Positions 53,559 through 63,317 of a stretch of 64,000 nt of DNA are shown one piece after another (within the stretch, counting starts at the first letter, position 1; each line of letters opens with the position of its first letter). This stretch comes from Nostoc sp. 'Peltigera membranacea cyanobiont' N6 (GTDB taxonomy: Bacteria; Cyanobacteriota; Cyanobacteriia; Cyanobacteriales; Nostocaceae), in assembly GCF_002949735.1 (NCBI RefSeq), contig NZ_CP026681.1:8090501-8154500 (forward strand), given 5' to 3'. The notes beneath the pieces are model-generated. The model was not told where the DNA came from, did no database searches, and saw nothing but the letters and a program-made list of their open reading frames with translations. The translations under genes and the position numbers were made by a program.

Positions 53559-54551
53559 ATGTCAAAAAAATTACTATCAACTAATTCCTTCAGAGTCATT
53601 TTTCTTGCTTTGACGATTGGATTTTTTGGGTGTGGAAATCAAGCTGCAAGAACTACATTTACTCAAACTGATACCCAGGTAAATGAGAATCTTCCCAAAG
53701 TCGTAGCAACAACAAGTATATTATGTGACTTAACCAGACAAGTTGCGGGGAATACAGTTAACCTCACCTGCTTAATTGATCCTAGTGCCGATCCTCATGT
53801 TTATAAACCAAAGCCGGAAGATCGTAGAGCCATTGAGCAAGCTAATCTTATTCTCTATAGTGGCTATAATTTAGAACCAAATCTCATCAAATTAATTAAA
53901 GCGACTAAAAACCCTGTACCCAAAATAGCTGTTGGTCAACTTGCAATGTCTAAACCACAACAATTTCAAAAAGGTATCAAGAATGTAATTGAACCTCATG
54001 TTTGGCATAATACCAAGAATGCTATCAGGATGGTAGAGGTAATTAATAGTAACCTGAAAAAACTAGAATCTAGAGATGCTGATACTTATACTAGCAATAC
54101 TAAAAAAGTCACAAATGAACTAACTCAATTAGATAGTTGGATTAAGTCAAGAATTGCCAGTATTCCTCCCAAAGAACGCAAGTTAGCTACAACCTCTGAT
54201 GCACTGATTTATTACGCCAAGGCATACGGTATTCCCTTAACAGGGGGATTACAAGGTATTAGTACTGGCGAAAACCTAACAGGTGTAAAAGAGAAAAATT
54301 TGGTTACAAATATTCAACAATCTAAAGTCTCAACAATTTTTACTGAAGCAGCAATTCACCCAAATTCACTTAAATCTGTAGCCAGAGAAGCTTCAGTAAA
54401 AATTTCTGCTAGAAAGTTATACACTGAGGGACTTGGTGAACCAGGAAGCGAAGCTGAAACTTATCAGAAAATGATGATTGCCAATACACGCACAATTGTA
54501 GAAGGGTTAGGAGGGACGTATTTAATGTTTCAAGTGAAAGCGGCTAAGTAG
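53559..54551 (+). CDS. Metal ABC transporter substrate-binding lipoprotein (ZnuA/MntC-like)
   Basis: The 330-residue protein has a lipobox (LTIGFFGCGNQA) and a cluster 9 metal-binding fold. The metal-ligand regions are DPSADPHVYKPKPED (His), IEPHVWHNTKNAI (His), TIFTEAAIHP (Glu) and LYTEGLGEPG, where Asp is usual but Glu is found. It lacks the His-rich loop common in zinc-specific ZnuA, so metal choice is open; the Zur-like box favours zinc. GAGGTGAGG directly precedes the ATG at 53559; an ATG at 53523 would lie within the operator. No ABC partner genes are adjacent, and a strong terminator follows. Confidence 0.88.
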   Translation: MSKKLLSTNSFRVIFLALTIGFFGCGNQAARTTFTQTDTQVNENLPKVVATTSILCDLTRQVAGNTVNLTCLIDPSADPHVYKPKPEDRRAIEQANLILYSGYNLEPNLIKLIKATKNPVPKIAVGQLAMSKPQQFQKGIKNVIEPHVWHNTKNAIRMVEVINSNLKKLESRDADTYTSNTKKVTNELTQLDSWIKSRIASIPPKERKLATTSDALIYYAKAYGIPLTGGLQGISTGENLTGVKEKNLVTNIQQSKVSTIFTEAAIHPNSLKSVAREASVKISARKLYTEGLGEPGSEAETYQKMMIANTRTIVEGLGGTYLMFQVKAAK

Positions 54552-54572
54552 TTATAATCTGCATTGATTCAT

Positions 54573-54618
54573 CTGATAAACCGAAGCCTTTTAGATAACG
54601 GAAAATTCGGTTTATCAG
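54573..54618 (+). terminator. Rho-independent terminator
   Basis: CTGATAAACCGAA (54573-54585) pairs perfectly with TTCGGTTTATCAG (54606-54618) over 13 bases, followed by TATTTTTT. It closes the metal-binding lipoprotein gene as a single unit. Confidence 0.92.
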
Positions 54619-54647
54619 TATTTTTTATGAAGACAAAAACTAGAATG

Positions 54648-55181
54648 CTATTTGTCTTTTAATCTGATATCAATAACAGTTGCATTGAAGTTGTAATTAA
54701 AACCTTCTAACTCAAATGGCATTCCAATTTTAACTTTACTGTTACCTATAACTGGGCCATTGTCGGTAAGCTGGGCTTTGCCATCTAAAGTCAAAATAAA
54801 ATCTGCACTAAAATTATTGATTTTGGGATCTGGTAATTCTTTCACAGTGCCATCAGGTTGGGAAACATTCACTGTTCTAGGTAGCTGTTGAATGGATTTA
54901 ATTTCAATTTCTCCGTGGGGTTGATTGCGGATAATTACATTAGTTTTTCCGCCTTTTTTTAATCCATTCTTGAATAATTGTTCGGGGTCGCGAACATTCA
55001 AACCACGAACTACTAAGTCTACTTCTATGGGTACTGTTTTCGCGCCAACTTGGGCAACAGAACCAGAAGTACCAGGAAAGATAAAGATGCCAAATATAAC
55101 TAGCAAAATTACTAGTGCAGCACCTAAATCTAGGAGATTAATTTTGCCGAACAAACGACCTTTTGAATCTAAAATAGCCAT
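54648..55181 (-). CDS. DUF4330 family protein
   Basis: A 177-residue protein starting AILDSKGRLFGKINLLDLGA, with one membrane helix (ALVILLVIFGIFIFPG) and an extended beta domain (VPIEVDLVVRGLNVRDPEQL; FSADFILTLDGKAQLTDNGP). This matches DUF4330, a membrane-tethered family of unknown role common in cyanobacteria. The frame is open upstream to 55349, but the extra residues are basic and Cys-rich and do not look like protein. The ATG at 55181 matches the family start. Confidence 0.85.
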   Translation of the reverse strand: MAILDSKGRLFGKINLLDLGAALVILLVIFGIFIFPGTSGSVAQVGAKTVPIEVDLVVRGLNVRDPEQLFKNGLKKGGKTNVIIRNQPHGEIEIKSIQQLPRTVNVSQPDGTVKELPDPKINNFSADFILTLDGKAQLTDNGPVIGNSKVKIGMPFELEGFNYNFNATVIDIRLKDK

Positions 55182-55575
55182 AAAAAGTTTTCCGAGGTAA
55201 TAGCGAAGTAATTGATTGTAGCAAGAAGCCTTTCGATGGGAATGGCAATTTTCCCTATCTGGTAATAACTCAAAGCGGCTGCGCGTTTCGATTATGCGAC
55301 AGTTTATCACGAGTTTCGTAAGTTCGCAGGGGTGGCAGCTAACCCTCAAACTTTTGCCCGTTCAGACTGATGCACCCAGAAAGTAATATCTAGTGTTTAA
55401 GCCTATCTCTAGAGGGAATCTCTAGCCGCCCACAATTCGGTAGATTTGCTTAAGCATTGGTTGTATCGCAACTTATTTGCTTTTGAGTTAAGAATGCAAC
55501 TTAGAATACTCTAAATCCGTCTCATAATTTGTCCGATTATTTTATGTCCTCCCAAAATAATATTCAGAGCTTATT
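55182..55575. other. Divergent spacer
   Basis: About 390 bases between DUF4330 and the M48 peptidase. A small palindrome CTCTAGAGGGAATCTCTAG occurs near 55408-55426. No gene, repeat family or firm promoter was recognised. Confidence 0.4.
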
Positions 55576-56439
55576 ATGTTCAATTGGAAAATTTTTGTTG
55601 CAAATTACCGGATGTGGCGGCGTAGCTGGTTTTATCCTTTAATTTCAGTGGTAGTTGCCCTGAGCCTGTGCCTGAGTACACCCATGCCTGGAAGAGCTTT
55701 AGATTTTTTGCCTCTTCTACTCCAAGGATTTCAGGCATTTCAGCTTTCTAATATATCCCCTAACCAAGAAGTCGATCTTGGTAAGCAGATTAATCAGGAA
55801 TTAGTTGGCAGTCAAGTCCGACTTTACCGCAATCCTGAAGTTAATCGCTATGTGGAACAAGTTGGCCGGCGTTTAGCAGCCAATAGCGATCGCCCCAATC
55901 TTCCTTATACTTTCCAAATAGTTGAGGATGACAGCATTAATGCTTTTGCTACCTTGGGTGGCTATGTCTATGTCCACACTGGTTTGTTGAAAACCGCAGA
56001 TAATGAAGCGGAACTAGCTAGCGTCCTCGCCCACGAAATTGGTCATATTGGCGGGAAACACGTAGTCAAACAGATGCAGCAAAAAGCCCTGGAAAGTGGT
56101 CTATTAACAGCAGCAGGCTTAGACAGGAGTACGGCGGTTCAAATTGGTGTCCAGTTAGCGCGAGACTTGCCCCGCAGTCGTAACAATGAATTTGAAGCCG
56201 ATCAAAGAGGACTACGAACTTTGACACGGACTGGTTACGCCCAGTCTGCAATGGTTTCGTTTATGAAAAAGCTGCTGAATAAGGGTGGTTCTGCACCGAC
56301 ATTTTTGAGTACCCACCCCGGAACTAGCGATCGCATTAATGCCCTCAGAAGTGCAATTAACTCTCAACCTAGTAATGGAACTTATGGCTTGGATAATGCT
56401 AGTTATAAAGCTAATATTCGACCATTAGCAAGGTCTTGA
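55576..56439 (+). CDS. M48 family metallopeptidase
   Basis: The 287-residue protein has an N-terminal hydrophobic segment (about 22-40) and a zinc peptidase domain with HEIGH (153-157) in SVLAHEIGHIGGKH, the third ligand Glu in NNEFEADQRGL, and FLSTHPGTSDRINAL near the end. These features place it with the BepA/YfgC-like secreted M48 peptidases involved in envelope protein quality control. It has no C-terminal TPR domain. A second possible start, MWRRSWFYPL (12 codons in), fits a signal peptide equally well. Confidence 0.9.
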   Translation: MFNWKIFVANYRMWRRSWFYPLISVVVALSLCLSTPMPGRALDFLPLLLQGFQAFQLSNISPNQEVDLGKQINQELVGSQVRLYRNPEVNRYVEQVGRRLAANSDRPNLPYTFQIVEDDSINAFATLGGYVYVHTGLLKTADNEAELASVLAHEIGHIGGKHVVKQMQQKALESGLLTAAGLDRSTAVQIGVQLARDLPRSRNNEFEADQRGLRTLTRTGYAQSAMVSFMKKLLNKGGSAPTFLSTHPGTSDRINALRSAINSQPSNGTYGLDNASYKANIRPLARS

Positions 56440-56527
56440 GGGAATTAGGAATTGGGAATTGGGCATTGCTTATTCCCTTGTCTCCTTCATCTTCCACATT
56501 TTCCCTCCGCCTCATCTCGAATATTAT

Positions 56528-57283
56528 TCAATTCCGATTGCGGCGATCGACTTTGATTTTGGCTGGATTAACGGTAATTACAACTTCTTCTAAAGGGAGG
56601 GTACGGATATAGTCTTTAAAAATGTTTACTTGATAAACCAGGTTATTTGTCACATCCAGTCCAGTCAACCAGCCACTCCGGGGATGATAAGCGCCAGTAT
56701 CTATGTCTAGCCATCCCTGTCCTTGTGCCAATTTACCAGGAGAAACACCTGGCAGAGTAAAGGTAATGGTGTGACCGATGATAATGAGCTTATCTGGAAA
56801 GTAGGGTTTTTCAATACTGTGAAATTCCTCTCGTATCCAGCAGAGTTCCTCGGCAGTTTGTTCTGTAACCGACTTAGAAGGGTCAACACCAGCATGAGTT
56901 AACCAAATATCGCCCAAGTCGAGATATGTTGGCAAACTCTTGAACCAATCCAGATGATCGTCAGGGATTGAAGCCTCGTGATAACTGGCTACGGTAGCTT
57001 GCCCCCCACTGTACAACCACGCTTGCATCGTCGGGGAGGAAGTTCTTTCATTAGTCAGAATGTTTAATAACATCTGCTCATGATTTCCCAGCAAACATGG
57101 GTAGTTATGTCGTTTGACAAAATTAACTACTTGTGAGCTATGAGGCCCGCGATCGATTAAGTCTCCCAAAAAATAGATTTGATCCTCTGACGTAGGAGCG
57201 ATCGCCTCCAACAAAGTCATCAAACCTTCATAGTGTCCATGTACATCCCCAATAACAATTCGTCTGGGGCTAGTTTCGCTCAT
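56528..57283 (-). CDS. PPP-family metallophosphatase
   Basis: The 251-residue phosphoesterase shows the PPP motifs in order: GDVHG (12-16), GDLIDRG (40-46), GNHEQ (66-70), then THAGVDP and a GHT metal histidine (IIIGHTITF). It is either a serine/threonine protein phosphatase or a PrpE/ApaH-like diadenosine phosphatase; the motifs do not decide. No kinase gene is adjacent. Confidence 0.88.
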   Translation of the reverse strand: MSETSPRRIVIGDVHGHYEGLMTLLEAIAPTSEDQIYFLGDLIDRGPHSSQVVNFVKRHNYPCLLGNHEQMLLNILTNERTSSPTMQAWLYSGGQATVASYHEASIPDDHLDWFKSLPTYLDLGDIWLTHAGVDPSKSVTEQTAEELCWIREEFHSIEKPYFPDKLIIIGHTITFTLPGVSPGKLAQGQGWLDIDTGAYHPRSGWLTGLDVTNNLVYQVNIFKDYIRTLPLEEVVITVNPAKIKVDRRNRN

Positions 57284-57534
57284 TGTCTCTTAGCTTCAAT
57301 AGTTTGGCTAATACTTCTGCTACAGTTTAAGCTGTCTGGTTTCCGTAATAGAAGGTAAAAATACTGAACTAAGTTTTATTTTAATTTAATTATTATTCCA
57401 GAAATAAATATTATTGATAATGAACATAGAGGAATACGCATAGTTCTTACTGCTCAGAAAGAAAATTAGCAAATTTCACCCGCCTTAGCTTAGAATCTAA
57501 GCTATTGCTATATTTCTAACTTTTTACCTCAACA

Positions 57535-57819
57535 ATGTCTAACGATTTCTCTGCTGAGATTAGTTCGCGCATCTGCCAGCACATGAATGACGATCATGCT
57601 GATGCCGTAGTGGTTTATGCTAAAGCTTTTGGTGGTATAACAAATGCGAGTGCAGCACAAATGCTGTCAATTGATGCACAAGGTATGGATTTAACAGCGC
57701 AAGTTAATGGGGAAGCTGTGCCAGTTCGTATTCAGTTCGATCGTGTTTTAGCAGATGCAGAAGATGCTCATCAAACTCTAATTGCGATGGTGAAGCAAGC
57801 ACGGGTGAAGGCAAAGTAG
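57535..57819 (+). CDS. DUF2470 protein
   Basis: A 94-residue protein matching DUF2470, the small C-terminal domain of heme-utilising HugZ and plant glutamyl-tRNA-reductase-binding proteins. It shows ISSRICQHMNDDHADAVVVY, the usual HMNxDH motif. As a stand-alone domain its role is unproven, possibly in tetrapyrrole metabolism. Confidence 0.87.
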   Translation: MSNDFSAEISSRICQHMNDDHADAVVVYAKAFGGITNASAAQMLSIDAQGMDLTAQVNGEAVPVRIQFDRVLADAEDAHQTLIAMVKQARVKAK

Positions 57820-57915
57820 AAATTGGGATAATTGTATAACTAATGGTAAGGCGTAGACGCGTAGCGCAAAGCTGGAGACGTTTACTTCGGTCTTGTCGTC
57901 AAACATCGCCTAAGT

Positions 57916-58410
57916 CTAAGCCCTCATTAGTGAAATAATCAAACGCCCGAACCCTCCCAAACCCAAGCCAAAAATTGCAGTTCCCACCAAAATTAGCACA
58001 GTATGAAACTGGTTAAAAGACAAAAGTAATTGATTTCTTGCTCCAAGCAAACTCCAAGCACCAGACCAAGCTATACCCACTACTATTGCCCAAATTACAG
58101 TCAAGGTTATTCCCCCACCCATAACTAAACCCAAACCTAAACCTACACCGCAACTTAAGATCCAAGCCCAACCAAAACCTTCAGCCCAACTCATAACATC
58201 AACCTGATTCCAAGCCAAACTCCAAGTCAAAGTTAGAGCCAAAACTATCAAACTAGCTCTCGATAAAGCTAAAGCTTTGCCATTAGCTAGAGCCGCATTC
58301 ATCCCAAAAGCGTCAGCCCAAAGTGGAGTCAAGGCAAATAAGAAGCCAACTAGTACATAACAAAAGAAACTAAACATCAATCTCGCCCAAAGAAGAGTGT
58401 TACTGTTCAT
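57916..58410 (-). CDS. Gly/Ala/Trp-rich membrane protein
   Basis: A 164-residue hydrophobic protein with about five membrane helices rich in Gly, Ala, Leu and Trp (WAEGFGWAWILSCGVGLGLG, WAIVVGIAWSGAWSLLGA). I do not recognise a named family. The DNA is built of recurring CCAAGC/CCAAAC words, reflecting repeated Trp-Gly-Leu-type codons. It is the last gene before the replication-protein island and points the same way. Confidence 0.65.
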   Translation of the reverse strand: MNSNTLLWARLMFSFFCYVLVGFLFALTPLWADAFGMNAALANGKALALSRASLIVLALTLTWSLAWNQVDVMSWAEGFGWAWILSCGVGLGLGLVMGGGITLTVIWAIVVGIAWSGAWSLLGARNQLLLSFNQFHTVLILVGTAIFGLGLGGFGRLIISLMRA

Positions 58411-58532
58411 AAGTAAAATATAGCGATCGCTTCCATTTGTTAAAGTTGTGATAGGTTCTCACAATCTGGATTTTCTAAAGCAATTTTACTTATCACAGCA
58501 ACAACCAAATCTTAAAGATTGGATGCCTTAAA

Positions 58533-61500
58533 TCAATCGTGGGTATAAGCCCCGACTGCATTCGTCTCCCTTACCTCTTCCTTGACTACTGCGGCATAAG
58601 GCTTGGTTTGAATAATTTCAAACTTCCAGTCTGAAGAATAATCAGGCAACTCATAGCCAACACTCTTAACATGAGCCAGCATCAACTCATCCCGTTGATG
58701 CCAAACTGCAAATATTTTCTCCCTGCCATCGTAAAGAATTTCTAGGTCAATTTGATAAACCTCATTTACCCGCTTAAGTTTCAAGCCCAACAAATTTAAG
58801 AGTCGGCTGAGTATTTTTATTGCCGAAACCTGCTCTTTGTCCCCGACTAAGTTAATACCAAGCGCTCTTTTAATATGCTTACTATGCTGAAAAACAATAT
58901 TTTTAAGCGTTATTAAATCTGGATTCCTCTCGGTAAACTCTCGTTCTGGTTCGAGAAACTGAAGCATTCCCAAAGCTCTCATCGCTTCAACTTTAAGCGT
59001 GTAAGTTTTTATATCTGGTAGAAAAACTTTCCCTTCACCCCAAGACAATTGCTGATGCCATTCTTGCTGATCTCTGACATGAAAATACTCGCTTTCATGA
59101 GTTAGATAATAATGAATTAACAGTTGACGATAATATCCTTGGTCATCTTGCAATTTCAGCCAAGGAGTGACTTCTACACCATACCTTTGTCTGAGAACAT
59201 ATTTATTAATTTGGTTACGCTCTGCATCAGTTAGAGAATGCTTTACTAATAGCTGCTCATATTCTACATAATCGATATCTTTAGCATTAGCTACAGCCAT
59301 TGCTACTGATAATTGATTTTGCTGTTTAATATCCTTAATTTTACGCTTAATCTCTTTAGCCTTTTGGCGACTGTGCGCCCAATCTTTTTGAACTTTGACA
59401 ATTTCTAAAATTAATCTTCTGCGGGTAGCTAAATCATCGGCATCAGTTGCCAAAAATGCCAGACGTAAATCTCGAATAATATTATTGTGAACAGCATTAC
59501 TTCGCATCTGAATTTGATGTCCATCGGCAATTAAACCATCTTGCATCGATTGACGATAAAGGCGGATAGAAGCATTTACCCGTGCAGATAACTTAGCCCA
59601 AGTTCGCAAATGAATCGGATCGTGAACTAAAGGTAAATCCACATCTATTTTATGTAGTGGACTAAGCAAAGCTAAGTTTTCTTTTTGATTTTCTTGATAC
59701 CAGTCAGATAGCAAGCGATAATTTGTACTACCGCTACCAATTAAGCCAATACCTCGTTTCGCACACCAGACAACACGCGGTACATCATCCCGCACTCTTG
59801 CTAATGCTTGTCTTGCTTCCGAGTCAGGAATTACCCCCTGAAAAATGCCATAAACTCGGTCGAAATGTTGGACATCAATACTAATTCCCGTACCCAGGCT
59901 AGGGGTAACAAAAACGCCATCATATTCAGAGATTTTTTGATTAATTGCTGCAATAAAATCAACGGCTGCATGGCCAGGTGTGTTTGTCGTGTGGCTACTA
60001 ACTACCAAGGTTTTAGGAAATTGCCGTCGTAATTTTTGTAAGCGTTCTTTGAGATAACGTTCGATTGTTTCACAACTGTAACGTCCAGCCCGGCTATCGG
60101 TAGTGACATAACATTTACGTCCAGCAAGTAAATCTAATTCTAGTTGGTGAATTAGCGGTGTTGGGTTCGGCGAATCATAAAAAGTTACGTCCCAACCATG
60201 CTGAGGTTTCCACTGGTTGAGAACTACCCAAGGCGTTAATTTAATTCCTGCTAATCCCTGTAAATATTCAAGCGATACATCTGATAAATCAGCATCTTGG
60301 GCAATGACTAATCCACCAGTTGTTAAAACTGTGGAAATTAGTTCCTGGAATAATTTTAATATTTTTACACGTTTATGTTTACAAGTATTACTGTTTAGTA
60401 GATGCCACAAAGATTGTTCTACTTCATCTAAAATGACTATTGCCCCGTGCCAATTTTCAGGGTTAAGTTTCCAAATGGAATCAACGCACAATCCAAGGGA
60501 TTGCTGTGGAGAGAGTGAACGGAGGATAGGAGGAGCGGGAGTAAGTGTTTTATGAATCCTTTTATCCCCATTTTCTTTATGCGTTCCCCACTGAATACCA
60601 ATTTTTTCACACAAAAATCGTCCGAGTAAAATTCTGTGAGTAATTAATAAAACGGGTTGATTTCTATTTTTCGCTTGCTGAACAACGCTTTGGAGTGCTG
60701 TAGTTTTACCTGTTCCTTTTGCAGACTTGACTCCTACTAATCCAGAAGTTGGGAAAGGAATTTCACCTATATAAGGGCGATTCAAAGTGAGAGCAGCAGG
60801 AATGGTTAACTCGGTGTGGGGTTTAGTTTGAGCCAGATAAATTTCTAAATCAACACTTTGGCGATAAACTTTCTCGAAACTAGTTGCACCTTTGGCAACG
60901 ACAAACTCATCAACCCCTTTTTCTATTCCTGGAAGTTCGATGACTTTAACAGAGCAATTTTCTTGCTGAAATAAACAACCAAGTTGAGAAATAGCATTAT
61001 TTACAGCAGCAATTGTTTTAGGTTGAGTTTCAAAATCAAAACAAATATAAAAGCTACGCTTTGTAATTGCAAATGCTGCTAAGTCGGGAATCAACTGACG
61101 ACGGGTAACTTTACCAAATTCGTCTTTTACAACCCGATAACCACTAGTAATTCCAGGAATGGCAATAGCTGCATATCCTTGTGTCAACAGCGTTGCTGCT
61201 TTCTTCACGCCCTCGCAAAGAATTAGGGGAATGTTATGTTGCATCACCCATTGCCAAAAGCCTCTAGCTTCACCATCAGCAGTAATGGTGATATTGTCAG
61301 GCATAACCAGATTGTAACGTCCAGCAACTTGCTGCCATAGTTGCAGCGTTACCCGCAAACAAAATACCCGCGTTGGTGTACTAGGGGGATGCTCGTATTT
61401 GATGGATTTAGCATTGTGATTCTGTCGGGGTTGGTTTGGCTTAAAGCATCCCCATTCCATCATCTGCCAATTATTCAAAGGGTCTAGCCCCGAACACCAC

Positions 61501-61712
61501 CAACCACCTTCAGTAATATGAGCATAACGCTGCAACCATCCAGCTTTCACCATTCCGGTATTGGTGCGGGGGAGTAGCTCAGAAATCAATAGGTACTCAT
61601 AAGCGTTTACGCCTTGGAGTGACCTAAAATTGAGTTGTACAAGGTGTAAGTCTATACCACTACTCTTGACTAATTCCTCAAGGTGTTGGGGGTGTAAATA
61701 GTGCAGATGCAT
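58533..61712 (-). CDS. Plasmid-type replication protein (CyRepA-like, DUF3854-helicase)
   Basis: The 1059-residue protein fits the cyanobacterial plasmid replication family. Residues about 110-275 form a DUF3854/toprim-like domain with LILCEGVKKAATLL, FYICFDFE and KGVDEF. From about 320 it is a helicase: Walker A SAKGTGKTT (330-338), Walker B ILDEVEQ (428-433), and the arginine motif RQALARVRD (634-642). The last 350 residues include a coiled coil and a helical tail. In plasmids such a protein opens and replicates the origin; on what seems to be a chromosome, next to chlB, it suggests an integrated plasmid or related element. No partition gene or origin iterons were recognised. Confidence 0.82.
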   Translation of the reverse strand: MHLHYLHPQHLEELVKSSGIDLHLVQLNFRSLQGVNAYEYLLISELLPRTNTGMVKAGWLQRYAHITEGGWWCSGLDPLNNWQMMEWGCFKPNQPRQNHNAKSIKYEHPPSTPTRVFCLRVTLQLWQQVAGRYNLVMPDNITITADGEARGFWQWVMQHNIPLILCEGVKKAATLLTQGYAAIAIPGITSGYRVVKDEFGKVTRRQLIPDLAAFAITKRSFYICFDFETQPKTIAAVNNAISQLGCLFQQENCSVKVIELPGIEKGVDEFVVAKGATSFEKVYRQSVDLEIYLAQTKPHTELTIPAALTLNRPYIGEIPFPTSGLVGVKSAKGTGKTTALQSVVQQAKNRNQPVLLITHRILLGRFLCEKIGIQWGTHKENGDKRIHKTLTPAPPILRSLSPQQSLGLCVDSIWKLNPENWHGAIVILDEVEQSLWHLLNSNTCKHKRVKILKLFQELISTVLTTGGLVIAQDADLSDVSLEYLQGLAGIKLTPWVVLNQWKPQHGWDVTFYDSPNPTPLIHQLELDLLAGRKCYVTTDSRAGRYSCETIERYLKERLQKLRRQFPKTLVVSSHTTNTPGHAAVDFIAAINQKISEYDGVFVTPSLGTGISIDVQHFDRVYGIFQGVIPDSEARQALARVRDDVPRVVWCAKRGIGLIGSGSTNYRLLSDWYQENQKENLALLSPLHKIDVDLPLVHDPIHLRTWAKLSARVNASIRLYRQSMQDGLIADGHQIQMRSNAVHNNIIRDLRLAFLATDADDLATRRRLILEIVKVQKDWAHSRQKAKEIKRKIKDIKQQNQLSVAMAVANAKDIDYVEYEQLLVKHSLTDAERNQINKYVLRQRYGVEVTPWLKLQDDQGYYRQLLIHYYLTHESEYFHVRDQQEWHQQLSWGEGKVFLPDIKTYTLKVEAMRALGMLQFLEPEREFTERNPDLITLKNIVFQHSKHIKRALGINLVGDKEQVSAIKILSRLLNLLGLKLKRVNEVYQIDLEILYDGREKIFAVWHQRDELMLAHVKSVGYELPDYSSDWKFEIIQTKPYAAVVKEEVRETNAVGAYTHD

Positions 61713-62049
61713 AGGGAAAGACCCGAAGGAAAGACGATGAGATTAAAAGATTAGCACGCATCTGCTTTTTTTCTATAAGAGATATTGCGAGGCTTTTATG
61801 ATGCTTTTTTTACTTCGTTATGGGAGACACATCGGTTCGCTCTCTAGTGGGTTATTCTGCCTATTAGATCCCCAAAGTAATAATTTTGTATTGTGATATT
61901 TATTCGATTTTAATTTTGATTTATCAGTAAATCTCTGCGTTACGCAGTGCGATCGCTAGAGGGGTTGCAGCAGCGATCGCTATAGGGTAACATCTTGCAA
62001 GACAAGCTTTGTCAGGAATCGTAGATGCACACTGGCTTGTAGCTATGTG
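61713..62049. other. Spacer between replication gene and antitoxin
   Basis: 337 bases with no gene on either strand, including no toxin frame downstream of the antitoxin. Two HIP1 sites frame the segment near 61951-61981. No iterons or origin-like repeats were seen. Confidence 0.45.
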
Positions 62050-62280
62050 CTATTTAAGTTTTAAAGTTCTAACTTTTGCTCTTTCCAAAGCAGTTAACAG
62101 ACGGACTGCATTTTTAGGTGAACGAACTAAATGAGATGTTTCTAGTTCATGAACAGCAATTAAGGCGACGCTTTCGCCTTCTTGTCGGGTAATAATTACC
62201 ACTTCTCTATCTGCAATTACTTGAGCGCAGAGTTCGGCCAGGTTGTTACGAGCATCAGTCAAGTTTGTCTGGTTGGACAT
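62050..62280 (-). CDS. Phd/YefM-type antitoxin, orphan
   Basis: A 76-residue protein reading LTDARNNLAELCAQVIADRE, VVIITRQEGESVALIAVHEL, which is the YefM/Phd fold: an N-terminal DNA-binding beta-alpha unit, then a toxin-binding tail. The usual toxin gene (YoeB or similar) would follow directly, but the downstream DNA has no such frame. The ATG at 62280 starts the conserved MSNQTNLTDAR; a start 13 codons earlier is less likely. It lies with the plasmid-type replication gene, where such modules are common. Confidence 0.85.
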   Translation of the reverse strand: MSNQTNLTDARNNLAELCAQVIADREVVIITRQEGESVALIAVHELETSHLVRSPKNAVRLLTALERAKVRTLKLK

Positions 62281-62405
62281 GGTGGGAGATTTCCTAATGC
62301 TGTAGGCTTTATAGAACATAATAACTTGATTGGTTGGACAATTGTATGTTAGCTAAAATTAGTATTGATAAGTGCCTCAAACTTCTAAGTAACTAGGATA
62401 CAACT

Positions 62406-63230
62406 ATGAAAGAACCTACGGTCACAAAAAAACAGAAATATCAGTTTATTGCCGACTATTTAGCCCAACTACCCTCCGATAGACTACTATCTCAAGCGAA
62501 AACAGACGAGCAACGAATCGAGTGGTTGAGGTTAAGGCTTAACTATGGATTACTATCAGTATTTTGGAAAGAAAGTCATTCTATTCGACATAATCCATTT
62601 GACGTTATTGCTGATAATAAGCAAATTGACCCTCATATTTGTGAACACTACCGACGATGGATGAACTATCTGATAGGTTTATGGAAATTGGTACAGGTTG
62701 TTGAACCGCTATTTCGAGAAAAATGTCTAAAAGCAAACTTACCTTTTAAGTATCCTTTCCAATCTCCTTTGGAAATGTTCTTCGCATTTTTGGAAGAAGA
62801 AGCAGAAGATGAGTTTTTACCTTGTCTACAAAATCATTATGAAAAATCACTTCTAAAAATCAAGGAAATGATTAACTCAGGCAAAAAATCTCATCTAGTA
62901 GAAAATAAAAATGGAACGACAAAGTTAGTTCTTGAGGAGCAACGTAATTCACTAGAAGTTAAGAAATATAAATCATTAGAAAAGAAGCATTTTGTTAAAG
63001 AAAGACGTTGGTACTTTCTTTTTATTACTTTTTGTCGGATAGAGTCAAAGTCAAATCCACGGATTAAAGAAAATTTTGATACCTTTATGACAGCATTTTA
63101 CGAATTTCAAAACCATATAGCTACTTCAATTCGTAAGAGAGAATCAGCTACCTGGCAAAAAAGCTACTCTTATGCTTGGAAAAAAGGTACAAAGGTCTGT
63201 GCTGGTAAGGGTGGTGCTTATTCTGCTTAA
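62406..63230 (+). CDS. Hypothetical protein of the replication island
   Basis: A 274-residue soluble, basic, mostly helical protein. It contains YQFIADYLAQLPSDRLLSQA near the start, an acidic FLEEEAEDEFLPCLQNHYEK segment (about 125-145) and a basic C-terminus. I cannot assign a family. It is divergent from the antitoxin and lies between it and another small gene of unknown role. AT-richer composition than the flanking housekeeping genes suits acquired DNA. Confidence 0.6.
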   Translation: MKEPTVTKKQKYQFIADYLAQLPSDRLLSQAKTDEQRIEWLRLRLNYGLLSVFWKESHSIRHNPFDVIADNKQIDPHICEHYRRWMNYLIGLWKLVQVVEPLFREKCLKANLPFKYPFQSPLEMFFAFLEEEAEDEFLPCLQNHYEKSLLKIKEMINSGKKSHLVENKNGTTKLVLEEQRNSLEVKKYKSLEKKHFVKERRWYFLFITFCRIESKSNPRIKENFDTFMTAFYEFQNHIATSIRKRESATWQKSYSYAWKKGTKVCAGKGGAYSA

Positions 63231-63261
63231 CAATTATTCATATCTTTGACACAGTTGATAT

Positions 63262-63308
63262 ACCCACTAGGAATAGGCTTTAGTCTGAAAACTATAAATT
63301 TAGTGGGT
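63262..63308 (+). terminator. Hairpin with U-tract between two island genes
   Basis: ACCCACTA (63262-63269) pairs with TAGTGGGT (63301-63308), followed by TTTT. It ends the 274-residue gene, and its 3' arm lies only about 10 bases before the next ATG, so it could also act as a leader hairpin. Confidence 0.6.
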
Positions 63309-63317
63309 TTTTAACCT

